The position numbers and the translations under genes are program-made. Below, one piece after another: positions 1 through 7,910 of a stretch of DNA of 35,379 nt; the first letter of the stretch is position 1; the number at the start of each line of letters is the position of its first letter. The notes under the pieces are model-generated. The model did not search any database, had not been told where the DNA came from, and saw nothing but the letters and a program-made list of their open reading frames with translations. The stretch comes from an uncultured Clostridia bacterium (GTDB lineage Bacteria > Bacillota > Clostridia > UBA1381 > UMGS1253): NCBI GenBank assembly GCA_934456295.1, contig CAKSHB010000014.1:1-35379 (forward strand). Reading direction: 5' to 3'.

Positions 1-1
1 T

Positions 2-77
2 GCTGGTGTAGCTCAATTGGTAGAGCAGCTGATTTGTAATCAGCAGGTCGCGGGTTCGAGTCCCATCACCAGCTCCA
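2..77 (+). tRNA. tRNA-Thr (TGT anticodon), CCA encoded
   Basis: The acceptor stem GCTGGTG pairs with CACCAGC, followed by discriminator T and an encoded CCA. The anticodon stem GCTGA/TCAGC closes the loop TTTGTAA, giving anticodon TGT (Thr). The T-loop GGTTCGAGTCC is canonical. It is followed 3 bases later by a tRNA-Tyr, so the two are probably cotranscribed. Confidence 0.96.
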
Positions 78-80
78 TGC

Positions 81-165
81 GGAGGGGTTCCCGAGTGGCC
101 AAAGGGGGCAGACTGTAAATCTGTTGCTTTCAGCTTCGATGGTTCGAATCCATCTCCCTCCACCA
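81..165 (+). tRNA. tRNA-Tyr (GTA anticodon), class II, CCA encoded
   Basis: The acceptor stem GGAGGG pairs with CCCTCC, followed by A and CCA. The anticodon loop CTGTAAA gives anticodon GTA (Tyr). The long variable arm expected of bacterial tRNA-Tyr explains the 85-base length. A terminator follows at once. Confidence 0.96.
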
Positions 166-166
166 T

Positions 167-200
167 AAGCCGCAGCACAAAGCTGCGGCTTTTGTTTTTG
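167..200 (+). terminator. Intrinsic terminator of the tRNA pair
   Basis: GCCGCAGC pairs with GCTGCGGC around a 5-base loop and is followed by TTTTGTTTTT. It ends the tRNA-Thr/tRNA-Tyr transcript and separates it from the LCP gene. Confidence 0.9.
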
Positions 201-214
201 CATATACAGTATTT

Positions 215-242
215 TTGCATACTAAGAGGCTTGTGATATATA
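215..242 (+). promoter_or_regulatory. Candidate sigma-A promoter of the LCP gene
   Basis: TTGCAT (215-220) and TATATA (237-242) are 16 bases apart, with an extended -10 TGA before the -10 hexamer. The LCP start lies 27 bases downstream. A promoter is expected here because a terminator closes the tRNA unit just upstream. Confidence 0.5.
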
Positions 243-268
243 AATGTAAGTTTGGGAGGTAATTCTGT

Positions 269-1573
269 ATGAAAAAAAGAGAAATAATCGTGAACAGAAT
301 TGATTCTGAGGAACAGATGACCGAAGTGCGCAGAAGAGCAGGCGGAAGAGGGAACGGACGCAGAAAAAGCGCTCGCGGCGGTAAAAAGCTCACGCCTAAA
401 CAGAAAAGAACACTGGCGATTGTGATTGCGGTAAGCGCAGTTATTATAATAGGGCTTGTTGCTTGGGGAGTATCAAGATTTCTCGGAAGCGGGTTGAGCA
501 ACAGCGAGGGCGAAGTGCTCGTTGACGATATAGTTGAGGATAAGGTCAGCGTATTGCTGGTAGGATCCGACGGCGGCGGATATAACACCGATACAATGAT
601 GCTTGCCATGATGGATTGCAAAAACCACACGGTCAACCTTATGTCGATACCGCGTGATACGAGGGTGCCTAATCCGTACGGCGGAAGCGGACATGCGAAA
701 ATAAACTCGGTATATGCCGCAAAAGGCATGGATGGACTTATAGAGCAAATCGGCATAGTTACGGGACTTCCGATAAACTACTATGTAAAAATCGATTTTG
801 AGGGCTTTAAGAAAGCAATTGATATATTGGGCGGCGTACAGTTTGATGTGCCCATGCGCCTGAAATATGATGATGCAGCGCAGAATTTGCATATTGATTT
901 GCAGGCAGGACCGCAGCTTCTTGACGGTGACCATGCGGAGCAGCTTGTGCGCGCAAGAAGTCAGTACCCTATGGCTGACATAACGCGTACGGAGGTACAG
1001 CGCAACTTTATAAAAGAAACGATAAAACAGCACGCAACACCTGCAAACCTTCTGAAGGTCGGAGATTTGTATAACACGCTTGTTCAGTACGTTACAACAA
1101 ACATAACGCTTGGCGATGCGCTCAAATATGCGACTGTGCTCACACAGGTTCCCGAGGAGAACATACAGATGTATATACTTCCGGGCACAACAAACGGTTC
1201 GGGCGACTGGCTTTATGACGCCGCAGAAATGGAAAAGCTTGCAAACGAGGTATTCTGGTATAATGTAACTGTGCGCCCCACACCGCGTCCGACGACAAGA
1301 CCGAAAAACAATACAAATAATAATACGTCAACGCCGAAGCCTGCTGTGACGCAGACACCGACACCCGATGATGAGAAACCGCAGCAGACGGTAACGCCGA
1401 AGCCGACACAGGCTCCGACGCAGGCGCCGACACAGACTCCGAATAAGACGGCTTCGCCGACAAAAGCGCCCGAAAAGACAGCGGAACCTACACCGAAGGC
1501 TACGCAGACGCCTGTGCCGACAAAAGCGCCGCAGACATCGACTGCGCCGGGAGATTATCCCGATGGCGTATAA
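269..1573 (+). CDS. LytR-CpsA-Psr (LCP) family cell-wall glycopolymer ligase
   Basis: LCP proteins transfer undecaprenyl-linked polymers (teichoic acids, capsules) onto peptidoglycan outside the cell. The protein has a basic cytoplasmic N-terminus (residues 1-48), one membrane helix (about 49-69), and the extracellular LCP domain (about 94-250). Family motifs are visible: VLLVGSD, SIPRDTRV with Arg129 and Arg132, and the segment with Arg228, Arg230, Asp237 and Arg240 that binds the pyrophosphate of the lipid substrate. From about residue 335 to the end it carries a Pro/Thr/Gln/Lys-rich low-complexity tail with repeated PT, TQ and APTQ steps, typical of a wall-spanning spacer. The ATG at 269 follows GGGAGGT at a good distance. 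A terminator follows the gene. The polymer it transfers cannot be told from sequence. Confidence 0.93.
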   Translation: MKKREIIVNRIDSEEQMTEVRRRAGGRGNGRRKSARGGKKLTPKQKRTLAIVIAVSAVIIIGLVAWGVSRFLGSGLSNSEGEVLVDDIVEDKVSVLLVGSDGGGYNTDTMMLAMMDCKNHTVNLMSIPRDTRVPNPYGGSGHAKINSVYAAKGMDGLIEQIGIVTGLPINYYVKIDFEGFKKAIDILGGVQFDVPMRLKYDDAAQNLHIDLQAGPQLLDGDHAEQLVRARSQYPMADITRTEVQRNFIKETIKQHATPANLLKVGDLYNTLVQYVTTNITLGDALKYATVLTQVPEENIQMYILPGTTNGSGDWLYDAAEMEKLANEVFWYNVTVRPTPRPTTRPKNNTNNNTSTPKPAVTQTPTPDDEKPQQTVTPKPTQAPTQAPTQTPNKTASPTKAPEKTAEPTPKATQTPVPTKAPQTSTAPGDYPDGV

Positions 1574-1593
1574 CTTTGCATAATAAATCAGAA

Positions 1594-1628
1594 AAAAGCA
1601 CGCTGACAGCAAAACGGCGTGCTTTTCT
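1594..1628 (+). terminator. Intrinsic terminator after the LCP gene
   Basis: AAAAAGCACGC pairs with GCGTGCTTTT around a 12-base loop and ends in a short T run. It lies 20 bases after the LCP stop codon. Confidence 0.85.
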
Positions 1629-1676
1629 GTATCTTGGTTTACTATTGAAAAAAATCAATAAATTGCCTGTTTTTTA

Positions 1677-1704
1677 TGGACATCGAAATAAATTATGGTA
1701 TAAT
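1677..1704 (+). promoter_or_regulatory. Sigma-A promoter of the sugar isomerase-lipoprotein unit
   Basis: TGGACA (1677-1682) and TATAAT (1699-1704) are 16 bases apart. An extended -10 TGG sits directly before the TATAAT. The resulting leader before the isomerase ATG is about 78 bases, with no evident riboswitch. Confidence 0.65.
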
Positions 1705-1788
1705 ATAAAATATAGATATGAGGGTATGAAAGATTTTACAAAAATGAAAATAAAAAAGTCAGGTAACTGTAAAAAGGAGTACGAAATT

Positions 1789-2625
1789 ATGAAATTATCA
1801 TTTTCAACACTTTCGTTTGATGAGTGCAGCTTTGAAGATATGGCAAAACTGTGCAAAAAGTATGGATATGACGGCATAGAAATACGAATGGGTAGCGGAG
1901 TGGGAGCTGTTGATTATACCGAGCAGGAGCTTTCCGAAATAAGAAAGATGCTTGACAGCTACGGCGTATCGGTTGTGGGACTTGGCTCAAGCGTTTGTCC
2001 GCGTGACAACTCTGAGGAAAATTACGAAGGATTTGTAAAGCTTCTGCCTATGGCAAAAGCACTCGGCGCAAACGGAATACGCGTATTTACGGGAACATTT
2101 AAAGGCCGCCGTTCGCAGCCCAATAATCCGCTCAACTATGACGGGCTTGTGACACTTTTGCAGAGGCTGTCTGATGAGGCGAAAAAGTACGGCGTATGTG
2201 TATATATAGAAACGCATAACGACTTTTCAACCGGCAAGGATTTAAAGCGGCTTTTGGCATCGGTAAACCGTGACAACTGCAAAATAATATGGGATATAAT
2301 GCATCCGCTCGAGGAGTTTGAAGAACCGCAGCAGACTATGGATTATCTCGGGAAATCGGTTGCACATGTTCATGTAAAGGATGGCTATAAGCCCGATGAC
2401 CCTGATGTGATAAGCTATACATACTGCCCTATCGGCGAAGGCGATATACCGATTGGGGAGATTGTATCTGTGCTGAAAAAGGGCGGATATGACGGCTACT
2501 ATTCGCTCGAATGGGAGGAGCAGTGGAGAGAGTCGCTCAAACAGCTTGATATGCCGCATGAAGAGGTTTTGAAGCGTTATGCCGAGTATATGCGTGAGGT
2601 TGACAGCCGCACAGAGGGGGAGTAA
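1789..2625 (+). CDS. Sugar phosphate isomerase/epimerase (xylose isomerase-like TIM barrel)
   Basis: This 278-residue protein belongs to the AP2Ec/xylose-isomerase-like TIM-barrel superfamily, which includes sugar isomerases, inosose dehydratases and endonuclease IV. Likely metal ligands occur in the usual strand order: Glu in IETHND, Asp in IIWDIMHP, His in VAHVHVKD and Glu in YYSLEWEE. The reading frame is open further upstream, but the ATG at 1789 has AAAGGAG just before it and matches the family N-terminus (MKLSFSTLSFDE), so I choose it. The next gene starts 4 bases after its stop, which implies cotranscription. The substrate cannot be told; no sugar pathway genes are adjacent. Confidence 0.88.
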   Translation: MKLSFSTLSFDECSFEDMAKLCKKYGYDGIEIRMGSGVGAVDYTEQELSEIRKMLDSYGVSVVGLGSSVCPRDNSEENYEGFVKLLPMAKALGANGIRVFTGTFKGRRSQPNNPLNYDGLVTLLQRLSDEAKKYGVCVYIETHNDFSTGKDLKRLLASVNRDNCKIIWDIMHPLEEFEEPQQTMDYLGKSVAHVHVKDGYKPDDPDVISYTYCPIGEGDIPIGEIVSVLKKGGYDGYYSLEWEEQWRESLKQLDMPHEEVLKRYAEYMREVDSRTEGE

Positions 2626-2629
2626 TATC

Positions 2630-3355
2630 ATGCGTAAATCGATAAAAAGCGCAGCCGTGATTGCAGTTTCGGCTTTTATGATATTTATGCTGAGCGGCTG
2701 TGTGCAAATGGTAATAGGAGTAAATATAACCCGTGACGGAGCGGCAGATATAAGTGTGAAAACAGGTATTTTGAACAGCGTATATGATATGCTCTCGGAA
2801 AACGGCGATAAAAGCCCTGTTGATGAAACGCGCAGTGAGGCGGAAAATAACGGCTACAGCATAGAGGAGTATACCGAGGGCGATTACAGGGGCGTTATAA
2901 TGACAAAGCGCGTTGATAATCTGTCTGAGGCGGCTGACAGCGATAAGTATATCGAAGGGGTGCATTTTTCAAAGGAAAAGAGCGGACTGAAACAGACGAT
3001 GTTGCTGAGAGGCACACTTGTAAATGCCGATTCGTTCAAAAAGAACATGAAGGACTCAAATATAGACATATCGCAGGCAGATATGAAGCTTGTTGTAAGC
3101 GTTCCGTATGCAATTACAAAAACGAATGCAACATCTGTGAGCAGTGACAACAGAACGGCGACATTTGACCTTGTGCAGCTTGATGAAATTGAGCTTGAGT
3201 GTGAGGGCGATATAATGCTGTTCGGAGCAGTTCCGATGACTGCGGCGGCGATTGTGGTGGCTGTGCTTGCCATCGGAGCGGTTGTTCTGATAGCCGTTGG
3301 ATTTATAAAAAAGAAGAGAACGGAAAAAGAAAATGTTGCTGCCGGACAGGAATAA
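2630..3355 (+). CDS. Putative lipoprotein with C-terminal membrane anchor (LppM/DUF3153-like)
   Basis: The 241-residue product begins with a signal sequence ending in a lipobox, LSGC, placing the lipidated Cys at about residue 24. A mostly polar extracytoplasmic domain follows (about 25-200), then a hydrophobic helix (about 202-228) and a basic cytoplasmic tail (KKKRTEK). This layout of lipidated N-terminus plus C-terminal helix resembles LppM/DUF3153 proteins, but that family link is an inference. The ATG at 2630 follows GGGGGAG; an upstream in-frame ATG at 2579 lies inside the isomerase and gives a non-signal N-terminus. The function is unknown. Confidence 0.8.
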   Translation: MRKSIKSAAVIAVSAFMIFMLSGCVQMVIGVNITRDGAADISVKTGILNSVYDMLSENGDKSPVDETRSEAENNGYSIEEYTEGDYRGVIMTKRVDNLSEAADSDKYIEGVHFSKEKSGLKQTMLLRGTLVNADSFKKNMKDSNIDISQADMKLVVSVPYAITKTNATSVSSDNRTATFDLVQLDEIELECEGDIMLFGAVPMTAAAIVVAVLAIGAVVLIAVGFIKKKRTEKENVAAGQE

Positions 3356-3379
3356 GAGCGAAAATAATATATAACGGAG

Positions 3380-3660
3380 TTATACAGAGAAAAAGTGCGT
3401 TTTTTGGAACGCACTTTTTTGTTTGGACGCAGCATAATAAGTAATAATTCGGAATACGGGCAGATATTATGTAAACTACACGCGACAAAAACAGTGTAAG
3501 TCACATAGTTATCCACATAAAAAAGCCCGTTTTTACGGTTATCCACGGAGTTATCCACATTATCACACAACAAAACACATGTTTGCACGTTCGACAAAAA
3601 GCCCGATAATAAGGCAAGTTTACATAAAATACGCATTCGATTTACACATTATTTACACAT
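3380..3660. other. DnaA-box cluster in a gene-free stretch
   Basis: Three DnaA-type 9-mers lie on the + strand within 51 bases: TTATCCACA at 3509-3517, TTATCCACG at 3539-3547 and TTATCCACA at 3551-3559. A one-mismatch copy, TTATACAGA, is at 3380-3388. Further right, TTTACACAT occurs twice with an 11-base period (3641-3649 and 3652-3660) in AT-rich DNA. No gene with a plausible ribosome site is visible between 3422 and 3739. Candidate roles are an origin element, a DnaA-titrating cluster, or a DnaA-regulated site. The flanking genes converge on this stretch and dnaA itself is not in the window. Confidence 0.6.
3390..3422 (+). terminator. Intrinsic terminator after the lipoprotein gene
   Basis: AAAAAGTGCGTT pairs with AACGCACTTTTTT around a short loop and ends in a T run, 35 bases after the lipoprotein stop codon. 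Confidence 0.9.
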
Positions 3661-3685
3661 GCCGCGGCTGCCGGCGTGTGAAGGA

Positions 3686-3715
3686 AAAATAAAAACCCGC
3701 CGTATTATACGGCAG
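3686..3715 (-). terminator. Intrinsic terminator of the pheB-hom-lysC-rlmB operon
   Basis: Read on the minus strand, GCCGTA pairs with TACGGC around a 3-base loop and is followed by GGGTTTTTATTTTT. It lies 25 bases after the rlmB stop codon. Confidence 0.8.
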
Positions 3716-3739
3716 GCATTATTTGCTGTTATTCTGCGC

Positions 3740-4510
3740 TCAGACACTTCTTCTGCGCACAGCCTCATACATCACAACCCCTGCCGCAACAGAGGCGTTA
3801 AGGCTGTTTATTTTGCCCCTCATGGGTATACGCACAAGGAAGTCGCAGCTTTCCTTTACAAGGCGGCTCATACCTTCGCCCTCGGAGCCGATAACAAGCG
3901 CTATAGGACCGCTCAAATCAGCTGTATAAATATCGTTTTCACCGTCTGCGTCCGTTCCGCACACCCATATGCCCGACTTTTTCAAATCTTCTATACAGCG
4001 TGCAAGATTGGTAACCTTTGCTATTTTTGTGTATTCAACAGCACCGGCGGCAGCTTTTGCCGCTGCAGCGGACAGCCCGACACTTCTGTGCTTTGGGATA
4101 ATTACGCCGTGCGCGCCGCAGCAATGCGCCGTACGGATAATTGAACCGAGGTTATGTGCGTCGTTTAATGAGTCGCATATTATTATAAACGGAGCCTCTC
4201 CTTTTTCGTCGGCATAATCCAAAATATTCTTTACGCTTACATATGAGGCGGCGGCAGCATAGGCAATAATGCCCTGATGCGCACCCGTAATGCTTATTGT
4301 GTCAAGCTTTGTGCGCTCAACCTCGCTTATAAGTATTTTCTTTTCCTTTGCAAGCGCAATTATGCGGGTTATTGAGCCTTTGTTTGAATTTTTTGCAATC
4401 AGTATTTTATCAATCTGACGTCCGCTTTTGAGCGCCTCAAAAACCGGATTGCGCCCCTCGAGTATATCCTCACGGACTTCGTTTTCGTTATTTTTTATAT
4501 TGTTTTTCAT
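3740..4510 (-). CDS. rlmB: 23S rRNA 2'-O-methyltransferase RlmB (TrmH/SpoU family)
   Basis: RlmB methylates the ribose 2'-O of G2251 in the 23S rRNA P-loop using S-adenosylmethionine. The 256-residue protein has the SpoU substrate-binding N-terminus (EGRNPVFEAL near residue 18, and the substrate loop around TGAHQGI). The C-terminal SPOUT domain shows the three family motifs: DSLNDAHNLGSIIRTAHCCGA, the stretch IALVIGSEGEGMSR, and IPMRGKINSLNASVAAGV. The ATG follows GGAGA. It is the last gene of a minus-strand operon, 53 bases after lysC. Some relatives modify G2251 and others nearby tRNA or rRNA sites, so the exact target is inferred. Confidence 0.9.
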   Translation of the reverse strand: MKNNIKNNENEVREDILEGRNPVFEALKSGRQIDKILIAKNSNKGSITRIIALAKEKKILISEVERTKLDTISITGAHQGIIAYAAAASYVSVKNILDYADEKGEAPFIIICDSLNDAHNLGSIIRTAHCCGAHGVIIPKHRSVGLSAAAAKAAAGAVEYTKIAKVTNLARCIEDLKKSGIWVCGTDADGENDIYTADLSGPIALVIGSEGEGMSRLVKESCDFLVRIPMRGKINSLNASVAAGVVMYEAVRRRSV

Positions 4511-4563
4511 TAAAAATCTCCGTTAAATCCTTATTCAGCCGTCATGCACCGATACAAATTTTA

Positions 4564-5775
4564 TCAGTCGGCGAGATTAAACTCGTCATGAATTGCACAA
4601 ACTGCACGCTCGGCGTCTTTGCGGTCTATCAGTACCGATACTTTAATTTCACTCGTTGCAATCATGTGTATGTTGATGTTCGATTTGTAAAGCGCCTCAA
4701 ACATCTTGCATGCAACGCCCGGATTTGTAACCATGCCGGCGCCGACGATTGATACTTTTGAAACATTGTCGTTCCACTCAACGCTCTTTGCTCCGATTAC
4801 GCTTTCGTTGTCGTTGATAACGCTTAGAGCCTCGTCAAGAGATGATGAAGCGACAGTAAAGCTGATATCCTTTGTGTTATTTCTTCCGATTGACTGAATA
4901 ATCAAATCAACGTTTATATTGTTTTTCGCAAGAAGCGAGAAAACGGTAAATGCTTTGCCGGGGGTATCGTCCACCTCAACAAGCGAAATTCTTGCAGTAT
5001 CATTATCGCGCGTCACACCGCGCACCAACATTTTTTCCACGTCACTTACCTCCTTGACAATTGTTCCCGGGACCTTGTGAAGGCTCGAGAGTACTTTAAG
5101 CTTAACATTGAATTTTTTTGCCATTTCAACCGAGCGGTTGTTCAGTACGTTTGCACCGAGACTTGCCAGCTCAAGCATTTCATCATACGAAATTTCATCG
5201 AGCTTTTTCGCATTTTTGACGATACGAGGGTCTGTGGTATACACACCGTCAACATCTGTATAAATTTCGCATACATCGGCATGAAGAGCCGCCGCAAGAG
5301 CAACTGCCGAAGTATCCGAGCCGCCGCGGCCAAGCGTTGTTATGTCGTCATATTTGTTAATCCCCTGAAAGCCTGCAACAATTACAATATTTTTCTTCCC
5401 GAGCTCGGTCTGAAGTCTGTCTGTATCAATCTTCAGTATGCGCGCAATTGTGTAGTTGGGATTTGTTTTCATGCCTGCCTGCCAGCCCGTAAGCGATATT
5501 ACGGGGAAGCCGAGTGATTCTATTGCCATCGCCAGAAGCGAAATTGATATCTGTTCTCCCGTTGCAAGAAGCATATCCATCTCTCTTTTGGACGGCTTTT
5601 CGTTAATTTCCTTTGCTTTGGCAATAAGGTCGTCCGTTGTGTCGCCCTGCGCCGATACAACAACAACGACATCGCTGCCTGCCTTATATGCGTCGGTAAT
5701 CGTACGGGCAACGTTAAATACTCTTTCGGCGTTTGCAACAGAGCTGCCGCCGAATTTCTGTACAACTAAGCTCAC
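4564..5775 (-). CDS. lysC: Aspartate kinase with C-terminal ACT domains
   Basis: The enzyme phosphorylates aspartate, the first step toward lysine, threonine, methionine and diaminopimelate. The 403-residue protein begins VSLVVQKFGGSSVAN, with the kinase motif KFGGSS at 7-12, and continues with GRGGSDTSAVALAAALHADVCEIYTDVDGV (quoted in part: GRGGSDTS and YTDVDGVYTTDPR). Two ACT regulatory domains follow from about residue 265, consistent with amino-acid feedback. I choose GTG at 5775 because GAGGAGG lies 7 bases upstream; the longer open frame adds 20 residues with no family match. It sits 78 bases after hom in the same operon. Confidence 0.93.
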   Translation of the reverse strand: MSLVVQKFGGSSVANAERVFNVARTITDAYKAGSDVVVVVSAQGDTTDDLIAKAKEINEKPSKREMDMLLATGEQISISLLAMAIESLGFPVISLTGWQAGMKTNPNYTIARILKIDTDRLQTELGKKNIVIVAGFQGINKYDDITTLGRGGSDTSAVALAAALHADVCEIYTDVDGVYTTDPRIVKNAKKLDEISYDEMLELASLGANVLNNRSVEMAKKFNVKLKVLSSLHKVPGTIVKEVSDVEKMLVRGVTRDNDTARISLVEVDDTPGKAFTVFSLLAKNNINVDLIIQSIGRNNTKDISFTVASSSLDEALSVINDNESVIGAKSVEWNDNVSKVSIVGAGMVTNPGVACKMFEALYKSNINIHMIATSEIKVSVLIDRKDAERAVCAIHDEFNLAD

Positions 5776-5853
5776 GTTATAATCCTCCTCAAAAGCCCGC
5801 ATGGGGCAAAAATTTATGTTAAAAAATCGGGTCACAAATTAAAAGGCGAAAAA

Positions 5854-7059
5854 TCAGTCCTGCATAACTCTGATTTTGCTTATTATCTCTCCGCCGAGCT
5901 TTGAAAGCTTTTCATCGAGAACCTTTTCCGTATCGCGCGGCGTTATAAAACAAAGCTCATTGCCGCCTGCAAATACGGTATCCGCACCGAATACGGAAAT
6001 TACATCATCTTTGCGTATGCCTTTTGCACGTACAAACAGGGCAGTCTGAGCCATCTTGTAGCACTCGGCATAATCGTCACCGCATGACTCCCAGATGTAG
6101 TTTTTGTTGTCGGCGCCTTTTACAATATCTATAACATCGGCAACAACTGCGCTCGCTGTGGGAAGCTTGCCGGCGCCGCGACCGTAGAACATAACGTCGC
6201 CGACCTGGTCGCCGCGGACCATAATTGCATTAAACACGTCCTCAACGCTTGCGAGAGGGTTATTGTCGGGGATAAGCATGGGCGAAACGCGGCATATAAC
6301 CTTTTCGCCGAGGCTTTTTGTGTATCCGATAAGCTTAATCACATATCCGAGACTCTCTGCGGCTTTAACGTCATCAAGAGTTATGTTTGTAATGCCTTCG
6401 GTGTGGATTTTTGATGCATCAACGGCTTTGCCGAAGGCGAGCGACGCAAGTATGCAAATTTTTCTGCATGCATCAATTCCCTCAACGTCCGCTGCGGGAT
6501 TTCTCTCGGCATAGCCCTTTTTTTGTGCCTGCGAAAGCGCTGTGTCGAAGCTTATGCCGTCACGGAACATCTTTGTTAAAATATAGTTTGTTGTACCGTT
6601 CAGTATGCCGAAAATTTCGGTTATTTCGTTTGCGGCAAGACAGCCGTTGAGCGGTCTGATAATCGGTATGCCGCCGCCTACGCTTGCTTCAAACAGGTAA
6701 TTTACATTTTTTTCTCTTGCAATTTTTAAAAGCTCCGTACCATGTGTGGCAACAAGCTCCTTGTTGCTTGTGACAACGCTTTTGCCGCCCAGCAGCGCCG
6801 ATTTTGTAAAGCGGTATGCAGGCTCAAGTCCGCCGATTGTTTCAACGACTATTTCAATTGAGCTGTCGGAAAGTATATCATCAAAATCTTTCGTAAAAAG
6901 CTCTTTGTGCGGGTGGTCGTCAAAATCGCGCAAATCAAGAATTTTCTTTACGATGATTTCCTTGCCCGCTTTGCGCTTTATGCTCTTTGCGTTTTTTTCG
7001 ATAACCTCATACACGCCCGAGCCGACCGTGCCGTAACCCAATATTGCTATATTTATCAT
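5854..7059 (-). CDS. hom: Homoserine dehydrogenase
   Basis: This enzyme reduces aspartate-semialdehyde to homoserine, committing flux to threonine and methionine. The 401-residue protein opens with the NAD(P)-binding motif ILGYGTVGSGV (5-15). The catalytic domain carries the family segments FGILNGTTNYIL, AERNPAADVEGIDA and a Lys in KICILASLAFG. The last 75 residues look like a short ACT domain. The ATG follows GGGAGG. It lies between the PheB-like ACT gene and lysC. No thrB or thrC is present in the window. Confidence 0.94.
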   Translation of the reverse strand: MINIAILGYGTVGSGVYEVIEKNAKSIKRKAGKEIIVKKILDLRDFDDHPHKELFTKDFDDILSDSSIEIVVETIGGLEPAYRFTKSALLGGKSVVTSNKELVATHGTELLKIAREKNVNYLFEASVGGGIPIIRPLNGCLAANEITEIFGILNGTTNYILTKMFRDGISFDTALSQAQKKGYAERNPAADVEGIDACRKICILASLAFGKAVDASKIHTEGITNITLDDVKAAESLGYVIKLIGYTKSLGEKVICRVSPMLIPDNNPLASVEDVFNAIMVRGDQVGDVMFYGRGAGKLPTASAVVADVIDIVKGADNKNYIWESCGDDYAECYKMAQTALFVRAKGIRKDDVISVFGADTVFAGGNELCFITPRDTEKVLDEKLSKLGGEIISKIRVMQD

Positions 7060-7094
7060 TTCTATTCCTCCCGAAAAAATCAGATTTATGAATT

Positions 7095-7113
7095 TGCAAA
7101 ATTATCTTTTGCA
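7095..7113 (-). repeat. Short inverted repeat between the pheB-like gene and hom
   Basis: TGCAAAA (7095-7101) and TTTTGCA (7107-7113) flank a 5-base spacer, within the 108-base gap between the two genes. It could be an operator or a small RNA hairpin; it has no U tract, so it is not a typical terminator. Confidence 0.4.
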
Positions 7114-7167
7114 GTTTATACTGTTTTAATTTATAAAGTTTTTGCTTGTGCTTAAAGTTTATATCCG

Positions 7168-7611
7168 CTATTCGCCCGCAATTATTTTTACTTTTTTTAC
7201 CCCGTCCGTCATGGAAAGCTTTTTTAAAAGAGCGTCGAGCGACTTGCTCATGCCTTCGGTGCGGAACGATATCGTAATATTTGCCGAATTGTTCACGGGG
7301 ATATTCTGGTTTATTGTCAGCACGTTTGTATGTGCCGATGCAAGAACCTTTAAAACCTGTGAAAGAACACCGGGCATGTCGTCAAGCTCAAAAAACAGAG
7401 TTATAATTCTGTCACTGCCCATTTCCTCAATCGGAAAAACGCAGTCTTTGTATTTGTAAAACGCAGAACGGCTTATTTTCAGCGCCTGTGCCGCCTCGCT
7501 TGCGGTTTTGCAGCTGCCGTTTTTGAGCAGCCGCTTTGCTTCAACGACTTTTTCAAATATGTCCGGAAGCACCGATGTATCAACAAGCAGATATGCCGGC
7601 TTTTGTTTCAT
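7168..7611 (-). CDS. pheB: ACT domain protein, PheB/UPF0735 family
   Basis: The 147-residue protein matches the UPF0735/PheB pattern: a helix-turn-helix-like N-terminus (VLPDIFEKVVEAKRLLKNG, then the segment EAAQALKISRSAFYKYKDCVFP) and a C-terminal ACT domain starting near FFELDDMPGVLSQVL. Family members are thought to be amino-acid-responsive regulators next to aromatic or aspartate pathway genes; biochemical roles are poorly defined. The open frame extends 37 residues further, but ATG at 7611 has GGAG 8 bases upstream and fits the family start (MKQKPAYLLVD). It leads the operon with hom and lysC. The symbol rests on family resemblance only. Confidence 0.8.
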   Translation of the reverse strand: MKQKPAYLLVDTSVLPDIFEKVVEAKRLLKNGSCKTASEAAQALKISRSAFYKYKDCVFPIEEMGSDRIITLFFELDDMPGVLSQVLKVLASAHTNVLTINQNIPVNNSANITISFRTEGMSKSLDALLKKLSMTDGVKKVKIIAGE

Positions 7612-7663
7612 ACACATCACTCCGATGTCCGCGCGTGACGAACATTTGTATTTTGCATAAAGA

Positions 7664-7692
7664 ATGATAACACGAAAATATCGGTTTGTCAA
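7664..7692 (-). promoter_or_regulatory. Sigma-A promoter of the pheB-hom-lysC-rlmB operon
   Basis: On the minus strand, TTGACA (7692-7687) and TATCAT (7669-7664) are exactly 17 bases apart. The leader to the ATG at 7611 is about 46 bases. This is the only strong promoter I see for these four genes. Confidence 0.8.
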
Positions 7693-7910
7693 GGGCACAT
7701 AAGCAAAAAAATAACAAAACAATATGTGAAAAGAAGGAAAAACAAATAAATATGTAGAATTTACTATGATAGACGTATAAAAACGGCATGGTTTTAATAC
7801 TGTTTAACATATGGCAGAGTTTTTTGTGCGTTTATATTGTGCCCTGTCTGCCCGCGGCAAGGCACAGGTAATAAATTAATAAAGGACGGGCGGAAAGGCT
7901 GCGGTTATTT

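Noticed and set aside
3659..4144. 161-residue plus-strand frame opposite rlmB
   Set aside because: It is the antisense shadow of rlmB and has no ribosome site; rlmB has clear family motifs.
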